This document shows, in pieces, positions 1-8,948 of a stretch of DNA of 25,454 nt. The translations under genes and the position numbers were made by a program. The number at the start of each line of letters is the position of its first letter. The stretch's first letter is position 1. The notes beneath the pieces are model-generated. The model saw only the letters and a program-made list of their open reading frames with translations. It had not been told where the DNA came from and made no database searches. The DNA comes from Nemertoderma westbladi (lineage: Eukaryota > Xenacoelomorpha > Nemertodermatida > Nemertodermatidae): assembly GCA_032718475.1 (NCBI GenBank), contig JAUCBJ010004210.1:1-25454 (forward strand), read 5' to 3'.

Positions 1-301
1 TTTTTAAAAAAAGTAATGTTTTAGAACAAATATTTTTTTGTTCTAGAACAATTTTTTGAAAAAAATCTGGATTATATTTAAAACGCATGGCATCGTTCTA
101 AAACGTGTTTAAAATCAATAAAAAAAATTAAAAAAAAATATTGTGAAAAATTTTTTTAGAAAACAAAATTTTGAAAATTTTTTTTATTGATTTTAAACAC
201 ATTTTAGAACGATGCCATGCGTTTTCAATAGAATCCACATTTTTTTCAAAAAAATGTTCTAGAACAAAAAATATTTGTTCTAGAACATAATTTTTTAAAA
301 A
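1..301. repeat. Foldback/MITE-like inverted repeat, cut by window start
   Basis: The left arm (about 1-132) and right arm (about 173-301) are reverse complements at most positions and are separated by ~40 bp of A/T-rich loop. The clearest shared core is AACGCATGGCATCGTTCTAA near 82-101, with its complement near 207-226. The palindrome GTTCTAGAAC occurs at 40-49, 256-265 and 277-286, with a one-base variant at 18-27. The pairing reaches base 1, so the true end and any target duplication lie outside the window. There is no coding potential. The architecture fits a non-autonomous DNA transposon or foldback element; the superfamily cannot be told. Confidence 0.75.
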
Positions 302-604
302 TGAGTAGCTAACATCTTCTGGAACATATTACGTAAGATGAGAGTGCCTTGAAAAATAATCTTAGGAAAATATTCTTAGGAAAATATTATTACTGTATTT
401 ACAGTAGAGGTATAGGTTCACCACTAGTCCTACCATATACGTAGCGTACAGTTAATATCGGGAAGGTTTTTTTTTGACTAATGGACGTGGACGACCTCCA
501 AACTATTGACATTACACTGTCTTAAATGATCCCGACCCTCAACACTGAATGCTGCCGAAGCAGAGTTATGCTTACTGCTTAAAGGTGTGAAGTGAACCGC
601 GCCA

Positions 605-639
<35 letters not shown>

Positions 640-792
640 TGGCTCAGTTGGTGGGATGTCCGAATATGGAATATTCGCTCTTTTATATTTGCGAACAGAC
701 AACTGTGACATAAACTCTAAAGGCAGGAAGTATATAATAATATTTATGGAAATAAATAATCTGAAAATCCGTAGAATGTTGATTATATAGTA
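302..792. other. Intergenic DNA with a G29 run
   Basis: No gene is seen here. The stretch is AT-rich except for an uninterrupted run of 29 G at 611-639. A minus-strand open frame crossing this run (down to 478) would encode a polyproline tract and is an artefact of the homopolymer. Confidence 0.6.
611..639 (+). repeat. Poly(G) tract, G29
   Basis: Twenty-nine consecutive G on the + strand. It is one of four long G/C homopolymers in the window and could form G-quadruplexes on the G strand. The exact length should be treated with caution, because homopolymers of this size are hard to sequence. Confidence 0.9.
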
Positions 793-2766
793 GGGCAATT
801 CCATCGTTACGGACTCACATTCATACGCAATTTTCGAATTTAATTGGCATATTTAATTAACAACTTTACAATATAAATAACATTCAGCTATGGTGGCTGA
901 TGGATTAATGGTACATCTTTACTTTGACTTATAAAAAAGAGTTGTATCTCATTTGATTCATAGGATATTGTAAATATAGTGCCCGTTACGGACTCACATG
1001 CAAATGGACAAAGAAAAATTACCCAATTTTATTTTGACAAATTCTCTTGAAATGTTTAACGCCATACGTTATAACTTTCACAATGAGAGGTCGATACATC
1101 AAATTTTGTAAATTTGTAAGTTAATAGCAGAAACATATGGTGGTAAACCTCATTTATAGAGAAATTGTTCGTTACGGACTCACAGAAAAAATTGTTACGG
1201 ACTCACACTTGAAATCGTTATGCACTCGTTATTTTGTTTAGAAAAAAAAGAGCAACGACCAATGACTGTTTATGGTATTTATTCAATAAATATATTTATT
1301 GCTTATATACCTTTCGCTTTCACAATGTACCTTAAGTATCACTATTAGATATATCTTTAGTAGTGTTCATATTTTGAGTAGGCATATTTGGTGTGTGTAT
1401 AGTAGTGTATATTTAATATCCTATAAGTTCATATGACCAAAATTTGTTAAAATGACCAATTTCTAATTCTTTAACAACATAAATACCACGTTCACGGAAA
1501 ATTTTTTATACTGGAAAATACATTTTGAACAGTATTTCGTTGTATTTATGTTTTACGATCACTACTATCACAGTACTTAAGTTATTCAACCTTGGCGTAG
1601 TTGGTTAAATCGGTGGCATTGAAATCACATCTCTCCTTGGGTCGTGGGTTCGATCCAATCATGAGGGCTAGGGTATTTCGTTTCGGCACGAATACTATAA
1701 AGACCATAAAGGGACTTATTAGCCAGGGCGCATCTCTTCCTTCCGTAAACTGTAGCTAAATGAGAACTGGAGTTTCTTCTGGGGAATATAGGAGGGGACC
1801 GCACTGGAAATATACACTTTATTATTGAGAGTTTGTGCGTAATCCCTGGTCTAACGGACGATTTGTTTGTATCACTATCCATCATTTGGTCACTCGTTTC
1901 ATGAAATCTTGGCGAACTTCGAGTGTATCATACTATACCATCTTGGTCAGTAACTTCTGTCATCCGTGATATATGCCGTTTGGCCCTTTCGGCCCAGAAA
2001 TGTGAGTATTAGTCGTAAGAGACAGGATTAAACGGGCGCAATGAAGAATGTCGTACATTAGGATGATGTATGAATGAATACGTTCGAATGTACTGTCGAT
2101 GGACAATTGTCAGACTAAAGGAGCTGAATACTTTCAGTTTACATAGTGAATAATGTATACAAAGCAGAATGATTCTTACCTAACCTACCGCCTGGTGAGT
2201 CCGTAACGGAAAATTTGTGAGTCCGTAACGCTATTCTTAAACAGTTCAGCTGCAATACAAACCATAGAGACCTAATGGATGGTTTTGATTGGTTGTAAAC
2301 CCAAAGGAAAATGATTGTCAGTGCAATACACATGCGGGGTGTACTCCAAATTAAAACTTGAAGTACTTTTCGTTACGGACTCACATAATTCTGTAGGCCA
2401 AATCTAAAATTTTTGAAACATTGAATACACAATGCTATTCTGTCAATATTCAAATTTTTATCATCAATAAGCTTCTAATAAATGTTGAATTTTCGGTTGG
2501 TGTAATTACCTGTCTTAATCAGACAATTTCAATGGTAGTAAGATTATATCAAAAATGACATGTAATAATTTCTGCATATTTGAAAATACGTAAAAAAAAT
2601 TTCTCATATTCAATAATGAAAAACCAGTTGTTACCCTCAAAAAAATTAAGAATCCGTCACTTTTATTAAAAATTTAATTCTTTCTCGTCATTTTGATACC
2701 AAAATTATGCTGATTAGATGACTTTTTATTTTCGACGTAAGTGTTACATCAATGGTGGAATTGCCC
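793..2766. mobile_element. Non-autonomous DNA transposon with subterminal motif repeats
   Basis: The ends are an exact 11-bp terminal inverted repeat, GGGCAATTCCA at 793-803 and TGGAATTGCCC at 2756-2766. They are flanked by AGTA at 789-792 and AGTA at 2767-2770, a plausible 4-bp target duplication. The interior has the motif GTTACGGACTCACA in five direct copies (806-819, 985-998, 1171-1184, 1194-1207, 2372-2385), a decayed one near 1216, and two inverted copies (2195-2208 with its last base changed, 2217-2230). Such motif arrays are typical of transposase-binding subterminal repeats. No open frame is long enough for a transposase, so the copy is non-autonomous. A 4-bp duplication occurs in several superfamilies, such as Sola, Chapaev, Ginger and Academ; I cannot choose among them. 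Confidence 0.6.
1590..1885 (+). mobile_element. tRNA-derived SINE nested in the DNA transposon
   Basis: An RNA polymerase III A box (TGGCGTAGTTGG, 1593-1604) is followed 54 bp later by a B box (GGTTCGATCC, 1647-1656), the order and content of a tRNA-derived head. About 230 bp of unrelated body follows. The segment at 1829-1862 resembles 19323-19357 elsewhere in the window, so the tail is itself dispersed. The head does not fold into a convincing functional tRNA, so this is a SINE rather than a tRNA gene. The 3' boundary is approximate and I could not identify target duplications. Confidence 0.55.
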
Positions 2767-3267
2767 AGTAGGCCCTTAATCAACACAGTCCACGTAATTA
2801 CTAATAATTATTAAGTAATAATTATTTCCTGTACAGTGTTGCACAAGTAAACATTTAAAAGCCAAATGGGGATTCATTCTTTAAGTTCCCTTTCAGCCTA
2901 TGTAAATGATTGAGCCAATCAGGTTACAATTTTCTGGCTTCAGTCCGCCGTTTGTCCAGACAACAAAGAGCGGATTCTTAGTTTGGAAGTCGATAATTCA
3001 ACTTGACCGCGCGGATTTTGGCAATCCGCAGTCCGCTCTTTACATGCACCCCTTTCTTATACCTACAATAACTAAATTACTACACGTACCCTTACTTTTA
3101 CAAGTGTTTACAACTTACAAGGTTTCCGGTATACGTACTGACGTAGGCCTACAGTACATAAAAGTAATCCTGTCCTGTAATCTGATACATAGTCAATACA
3201 CAATAGTGCAGCAGTGTATATCCTTCTTAACTAATACTAAAGTTTTAACTTTGAACAATTATTAATT
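2767..3267. promoter_or_regulatory. Upstream region of RPUSD4
   Basis: This ~500-bp interval lies between the transposon end and the RPUSD4 start. It holds a CCAAT pentamer at 2915-2919 and a short inverted repeat (AAAGAGCGGA near 2967, TCCGCTCTTT near 3033). An open frame at 2906-3265 ends three bases before the RPUSD4 ATG in another frame; it looks non-coding. The promoter assignment rests on position only. Confidence 0.3.
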
Positions 3268-4458
3268 ATGGACGACTATTTAGGATTGAATTCCGAAGAT
3301 TACGTGGATAATAATGAACTACAAGACGCACCGCCCATACATAGGCCCATCCCAACCGCGGCTCTTTCAGCAAAGAGGAAGTTTCGTCAGCGGAATAATA
3401 AGACCCGAACGGAAATTAATAAAGATACTAATGATATTGTTTCTAATACCCCAAACAATGTTCTAGAAACGAATGACGTCACTTCCGCAACTGATTACGC
3501 CTTAAAAGTCCGAAACGCTGTGAGAAAGAAAACGTTTATTTCCAGTTCTAATGAAAAGAAGCAAGAAGTAACGAAACCATCTGGACTACAGCGGTTTAAC
3601 CATCTCAGAGAAGATGTGTTCGATATGGATAAACTCACGGAACGGGATGTTGCGAGTTTACTGAGGGAGAGAGTTATTTACGAAGACGATAAAATTCTCT
3701 GTATAAATAAACCGTATGGGTTGCCGGTGCACGGTGGACCCGGGATGGTGTGGAGTGTGATGGGAGTGGCGCAACGGTTAGTGAAAGCGGTGACACACGG
3801 AGGGGTGGGACCTCCGATAAAGTTAAGTCTATGTCACCGGTTAGACCGACAAACTACAGGAGTGGTAGTTCTAGCTAAAAACAACGACATTTGTTTCCAA
3901 ATACGACAAATGTTCATAGAAAGATCTATCCTAAAGACCTATTGGGCTATAGTTTGTGGTGTATCTATAGACTCTGAGGAGGGGACTATAGACATCCCAA
4001 TAGGAGAGAGTAAAGCAAGAGATGGTCTCGATAGGTTGGTTCTCAAACCGGATATTCTAAACGACGCCGGTAAGGTACTGAAGCGAGCCAGACACGCCAG
4101 TCCTGCGGTTACGGACTACCGGGTTCTATCTGGTAGCCCGGGCGCTTACATGCTCGAGTTCCGGCCCCACACCGGGGTTAAACACCAGATCCGGTTGCAC
4201 GCCGCCTGGGGCTTGGGCTGTCCCGTGTTAGGAGACCACAAGTACTCGCACCACGATAAACTAGCACCCCAGCAGCTGTCCGCTCCGCTCTACAAGGCCT
4301 TGGGTATTCGCAAGGCGCAGACTCGCTACCTCCCAATGCATCTACACGCTCGTAAACTAGTTATACCTCGTTACTTCGGTACCAAAGACTTGATTATCGA
4401 GGCGAAAGCCCCTAAATTTCATATTCGTAATATGCAACGTTTAAAACTCAGATTTTGA
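3268..4458 (+). CDS. RPUSD4: RPUSD4-like mitochondrial RNA pseudouridine synthase
   Basis: A 396-residue, single-exon member of the RluA family of pseudouridine synthases, which isomerise uridine to pseudouridine in RNA. In vertebrates RPUSD4 acts in mitochondrial RNA granules on 16S rRNA and some mt-tRNAs. Visible hallmarks are the entry motif INKPYGLPVHGGPG (146-159), the catalytic loop HRLDRQTTG (190-198) with nucleophile Asp193, and RPHTGVKHQIRLH (299-311). LGDHKYS (321-327) and LPMHLHARKL (355-364) match the RPUSD4 subgroup rather than RPUSD1-3. Residues 1-110 are polar and poorly conserved. The start is the first in-frame ATG after a stop at 3238, with A at -3 and G at +4. The N-terminus is acidic and does not look like a mitochondrial presequence, so an upstream spliced exon or another import route is possible. 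Confidence 0.93.
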   Translation: MDDYLGLNSEDYVDNNELQDAPPIHRPIPTAALSAKRKFRQRNNKTRTEINKDTNDIVSNTPNNVLETNDVTSATDYALKVRNAVRKKTFISSSNEKKQEVTKPSGLQRFNHLREDVFDMDKLTERDVASLLRERVIYEDDKILCINKPYGLPVHGGPGMVWSVMGVAQRLVKAVTHGGVGPPIKLSLCHRLDRQTTGVVVLAKNNDICFQIRQMFIERSILKTYWAIVCGVSIDSEEGTIDIPIGESKARDGLDRLVLKPDILNDAGKVLKRARHASPAVTDYRVLSGSPGAYMLEFRPHTGVKHQIRLHAAWGLGCPVLGDHKYSHHDKLAPQQLSAPLYKALGIRKAQTRYLPMHLHARKLVIPRYFGTKDLIIEAKAPKFHIRNMQRLKLRF

Positions 4459-4500
4459 TTTTATTAGCAGATTAAGTGCATTAAAACATAATTCGTTTGT

Positions 4501-4506
4501 AATAAA
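4501..4506 (+). terminator. Poly(A) signal of RPUSD4
   Basis: AATAAA begins 42 bases after the stop codon and is followed by T-rich sequence, giving a very short 3' UTR. Confidence 0.65.
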
Positions 4507-5506
4507 TGCTTGTTTATTTTATAATGGACAGACCAAATGAAACCCTAAAATAAACTTCACAGTTTGTTCTCCAAAATTTATAATAAAATAAATAATAATA
4601 TAATAATATTACTATTAACTGGCAGTTGAAAGTTGCAGCTCATAAATGTCCGGTTTCACTCACCTGGAATAGTCTGGGAATTTTTTTTTTAATGTCAGAG
4701 AATTCTTATAAAAATGGACAAATTAGGGAAAGTCAGGAAATTTGGTATATAAATGATTATGTGCCATAAGCGAAAATGTTTGCATTGGTAATGCCGGGAC
4801 CTTACTGCGCATTTAATATTTTTGTTGTCTTGTAATTTAATTTAATTTAATAACTAATTATCTTGATTTATTTTGTAATCAAATTAATATTTGTAGTCAT
4901 TTATTATTTACATATTATTATATTATTTATTAATCAAGTACTTTTGCAAAGCATCTTTTTAATAAAATATCGTGTTTTGTTTTCATGTAAAAATAAAAAT
5001 ATTTGAAAATATTTTTTGAAAGTTATTTGTAGATGCGAACTGTGAACTTTATTTAACTGTTCTATGGATGTTTTAGAACAACACTTTAAAGATTTATATA
5101 CATGGTGAGGTAGAGTAACGGGCTAACCCATATTTTAAAATCAAATATTGAGTCAAATACGTCAACCTGAAAAACAATAAGCCGAATGATCCACTCTTAT
5201 GACAATAATTATAGCTGAGGCTGGTTTCTTAGAGGTAACAGCTCAAAGAAAATTATACAGCTCTAGTGCACAATCTCGCGACGGCCTTCCCTTCCTGTTG
5301 CAACCTTGCGCATAAACAATAAACATAAATTAATTAAGTGTATCACTCTACTGGTTATCAACACCCCCAAGGCAGTACAGAACTCTCGAACGAACTAGTG
5401 TAGGTCGGAAAGTAGTACATACAACATGGAACTGCAGGTGGAATAACATCACCACAAAGACTCTTGGATGGTCTAGTTCGTATTGTAAGACCAGTGTATA
5501 TCTCCC
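4507..5506. other. Intergenic AT-rich DNA
   Basis: No gene is recognised. It contains runs of A/T, simple TTAATT-type repetition near 4835-4865, and a stretch near 4640-4750 with repeated GGGAATTT/GGAAATTT-like words that looks like worn repeat DNA. A short minus-strand open frame at 5348-5554 has no recognisable content. Confidence 0.5.
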
Positions 5507-5930
5507 AAGGTATTTCAGCTTGAACGAATCGCAAATAACGAAATGAGTTTTCACTTTCCCAAATTTCGCCCTCCTTGCTGCAGACTTTAGTATTTCTTTA
5601 GTAGATGGATCTGCGTCCCCACAAAGATTTAGACAGGGATTTTCAATGCCAAGATTCAGTTGAACTTATTAAATGAAGGGAACTGGCAACTGGAGAATGT
5701 TTTTACTTTCAGATATTTCGTCCTCTCATTGCGGCAGGATGGCGAACTGCAGACCGATTTACCGTCCACACATCGTCCGCTGGATGTGTTATGGTAACTA
5801 CCTGACAAGTTTCAGCTTCAACGGCCATAATAAACGAAATTAGGGAAGGTTTTCCTCTTTCAGACATTTCGCCATCTAGCGGCAAACTAGGGAACTGAAG
5901 ACAGATTAGAGCCTCTAATTAAAGAGGCAC
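5507..5930. repeat. Diverged ~148-bp repeat units
   Basis: Three degenerate units start near 5507, 5650 and 5804. Each has a CCAAG..TTCAG.TTGAAC-like segment, then an A-rich stretch (AACGAAAT in units 1 and 3), then TTTTCACTTTC and ATTTCGCC-like words, then GCGGCA..CTGCAGAC-like words. A further partial match to the first segment lies near 6369. The units differ from each other at many positions, so this is an old duplication or clustered insertions of one family. Confidence 0.5.
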
Positions 5931-7086
5931 ACCCGTCTGAGCCATGATATTATATTACAGTATTTCCTATCTATGGTTGGTTGTCTACAGTATATTTGAC
6001 TGGGCTTTCAGATAAATGCTACAATCCTCCAATTAGGTATTTGGGACAAGTAAAATGTATATCCATATACTCAGCAGCGCTCTATGACAGTCACCTCTAC
6101 TGTAAGGTTGTCTTTCTCATACATTTCTGTAGGCCTATAATGCAGTAGCCCTGCTGTTGAAGAACTCGGAAGAACTGTTGGTGTCGTTTACCTACTGTAC
6201 TACTACTACTGTACTAGGATCGGCAATGCTGCATTGCCACTGAAGTTCTAAGAATGATGTCCACGCCACATCAAAATGACTGTTGCACTGTAGGACGCAT
6301 CCGCACATGCAATATATTTTCCTCCGGTATGCAAAACGTTAGACACAGCTAATGGTTTCAACATGTCTGCCAAGTTTCGGCTTAAATGGATTGAAAGCAA
6401 ATGGAATAGGACGTTTTTGGCTTTAATAAGGATTAATAAGTCCTCCAGCTGGAGATTGTTGAAATGATGGTGTCTTAAAGTCTCTCATAAATATCAACTT
6501 TTGGTCCTATTGATATTGAATTATTGATGCCTAAAAATTTTCAGCTCCTCAGCTTTGAATCCGAAAAAGTGATGTCAAAATCGTAACGACGACAACTATT
6601 TGCAAATATATAATGTGTTATGTATAGAAAAGGCCTCAGTATTAATTAATAAACTAACAAGGTGTTTTTAGAGTATGCCGTCGTATCGCACTTTAAATGT
6701 GGTACGAAATCTGAAACGTAGACCTAAAGTCCTTCCTTTCGCCTTCAATCAACCAATCAAATGATGGAGAACCGCGGTCTGAAGGATAAAACTCTTAATT
6801 GGACAGATTTAACTCCAGGAAATTCAACGGATCCATTGAGGATCGGAGAACAACTGTCTCATCAAAACTGATATTCTGTGATAATAATTGTCTGCTTATA
6901 TTCAAGATACTGAAATACCATACCGGTCCGGTAGCAGGGTAGGCCTACGCAAATCATATGTCACTGTAGCTCAGTACAGCAGTAGTTCTTGCACATCCAC
7001 ATACTACAGTACCGGTACTAACTAGTAACTATCGAACTAACAGTACTCAGACACTGAGCCTGACTCCGAATAGCACTGACGTCGAA
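5931..7086. other. Intergenic DNA upstream of OSTC
   Basis: No gene is recognised. At 6485-6595 there is a repeat with an inverted, diverged partner at 20821-20925. Words such as TAGGCCTA (6130, 6940) and GTAC/CAGTA-rich stretches are frequent. A TGACGTC hexamer-plus-one (7077-7083) lies directly before the OSTC start and resembles a CRE/ATF-type site, on sequence alone. Confidence 0.4.
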
Positions 7087-7849
7087 ATGGATACGTTTTA
7101 CGCCATCCCGTTTACAGTTTTGGAAATTCCGCGACTACGGTTGAAGAAGCCGTCGTGGGTACAAACTCCGAGTCCAATGTTTATGTTCATCGTTGTCATG
7201 ATATCCTATTTCCTGGTAACTGCCGGTAAGTGAAGTGGAGATGGAGAAGTGTATTTTTTTTAATTGGTTGGAATCAAGCCTTTTCTAATGACAGGATGAT
7301 GGCAACAGAACGCGAACATGGCCATGGCACCGACTGCCCGGGACCGGCAAGCGGTCGCAGTGCATCAGTAAAAGTTAGATTTGTTTTGAATTTTTCAAAG
7401 TTCTAGTTAATATAATTAATTAACTAAGCCAACCGTTACTAATGAAGCTTTTCTTAGGCCTATAAATTTCAAATATTGTTACGTTAATTATTATATTGCT
7501 CTACTTTAAAACTTATTATTGTTATTTATTTTCTTTAGGAATCATTTACGACGTGATTATAGAACCGCCTTCGATCGGTCAGACAACAGATGACTACGGA
7601 CACCCTAAACCGGTAGCCTTCCTGCCCTACAGGGTGAACGGTCAGTACATAATGGAGGGGCTAGCCGCCAGCTTTCTGTTCAGTTTAGGCGGGATGGGAT
7701 TCGTTATATTAGATAAAACCAACCAGCCGCTAATGCCCCGATTCAACCGCATTATGCTGTTATTCATCGGGTTTATTTCCATAATACTCTCCTTCTTCGT
7801 ATGCCGGTTGTTTATGGGGATGAAACTCCCCGGTTACCTTAGAGGTTAA
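7087..7849 (+). CDS. OSTC: OSTC, oligosaccharyltransferase complex subunit (two exons)
   Basis: Join 7087-7225 with 7539-7849. Splicing across a 313-bp intron (donor GTAAGT at 7226, acceptor TTTCTTTAG ending at 7538, phase 1) gives 149 residues, the same length as human OSTC. The protein is a small subunit of the STT3A-type oligosaccharyltransferase in the ER membrane, where it helps dock the complex on the Sec61 translocon for co-translational N-glycosylation. Conserved blocks include the N-terminal segment with LKKPSW (19-24), GIIYDVI (47-53), [16 protein letters not shown] (78-89) and the C-terminal MKLPGYLRG. Three membrane segments are expected near 31-52, 84-104 and 118-138. The first exon was found by hand from homology. 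The start has A at -3 and G at +4. Confidence 0.95.
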
Positions 7850-8536
7850 CTAGCTGAACATTTCATAGGATCTTAAATGAACATCCGCATAGGAGCGTAA
7901 ATAATTGATGGTGATTGGTGTTTTGTATTTTACTGCGGGAGATGGATAGACGCGATTTGGTTGGAGGAACATTAAAATGATATTCACATTAACTGAAGAT
8001 GATTTCCACTTCATTAACTCGATATGATTCGATTGTAAGAGCAAGACATTCCGACATTATACGGAATTTAATTGATATATTATTTATTGTCTCTTTGTGG
8101 TTATTTTTAGCTGTCAGTGAACCCCAAACACTACCAATACGAAATATATTATATTTTATTTATATAATAACGATTATAATTCAGTTGCTGAAAGCTATTG
8201 AGTTCAATACCGGTACCAAAGCAAATTGTTTCATAGCTAAATTATTATATAACAATAACATGACATTTATTGACATCGATTTTATCCACAAAATTTTATG
8301 ATAAAATTCCGAATTCAATTTTTGGAGTCCGAAAGAAATCGAAATTACACACCGCATTTTTCTTATAATAGGTTTTTAAATTCACCATCATCATCAGAAT
8401 ATTTTATTAATTAAGGAGACCAGCGCACCGTGATAAATCATACATTTCACTATTAACACAAACGGGGTTGTTTTTAATTATGGCCGGTGAAAATCATTGT
8501 GAAACTTTTAAATGAACTGTGGAGCTTCTATTTTAT

Positions 8537-8542
8537 AATAAA
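8537..8542 (+). terminator. Possible poly(A) signal of OSTC
   Basis: First clear AATAAA downstream of the OSTC stop, about 690 bases away. The intervening sequence has a 100-residue hydrophobic open frame (7999-8301) that I regard as non-coding 3' UTR. Confidence 0.4.
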
Positions 8543-8731
8543 CTGTTCAACAGATTGTATCGCGCAATGACTCCGAACCCCCGGACTCCGATTAGTATGA
8601 TAATTGTTCTGTTTATTGTTTAAATAGTTAAATGTGTTTTGGAAATACAAAAAGTTAGCTTAGCCTTTAAATTTTTTTGTATGCGATTGAAATTTGTCGT
8701 GAAACAGCACACTTCGGTTCGAAATTAGCCA

Positions 8732-8948
8732 GCCATTCTTCACATTAGCCTCAAAATCATATCTTATACATAGAAAGTTTGTGTTCCAAGGATTCTATAT
8801 AGAAATCTATGAATTTCGTTGAGAAACAGCTGATATAATATTTGTTTTCAAAGTTTGCAATGCACTTTATATTTAATTTAATACACATAACCTTAATTTT
8901 TGTAATATTTTATGATTCATAAAAACCACTACTAATGTGAAGAATGGC
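8732..8948. repeat. Inverted repeat, 17-bp perfect arms
   Basis: GCCATTCTTCACATTAG at 8732-8748 has its exact reverse complement at 8932-8948. Weaker outward similarity (CTTCG and GTGAAA words) extends the arms. The 183-bp interior is AT-rich and non-coding. It could be a small MITE, but I see no clean target duplication. Confidence 0.5.

Noticed and set aside
478-804. 108-codon minus-strand open frame with polyproline
   Set aside because: The proline run is only the translation of the G29 homopolymer and nothing else in it looks like a protein; its far end overlaps the transposon terminus.
1590-1662. A tRNA gene
   Set aside because: A and B boxes are present but the acceptor and anticodon stems do not pair properly, and unrelated SINE body follows.
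2906-3265. 119-codon open frame just before RPUSD4
   Set aside because: Different frame from RPUSD4, no recognisable domain, overlaps a short inverted repeat and probable promoter; likely chance.
7496-7538. In-frame upstream extension of OSTC exon 2 (begins at TTG)
   Set aside because: This is the 3' end of the intron; exon 1 at 7087-7225 restores the conserved N-terminus and the exact 149-residue length.
7999-8301. 100-codon hydrophobic open frame after OSTC
   Set aside because: Begins with ATG, but its hydrophobicity follows from AT-rich codons and no family is recognised; most likely 3' UTR.
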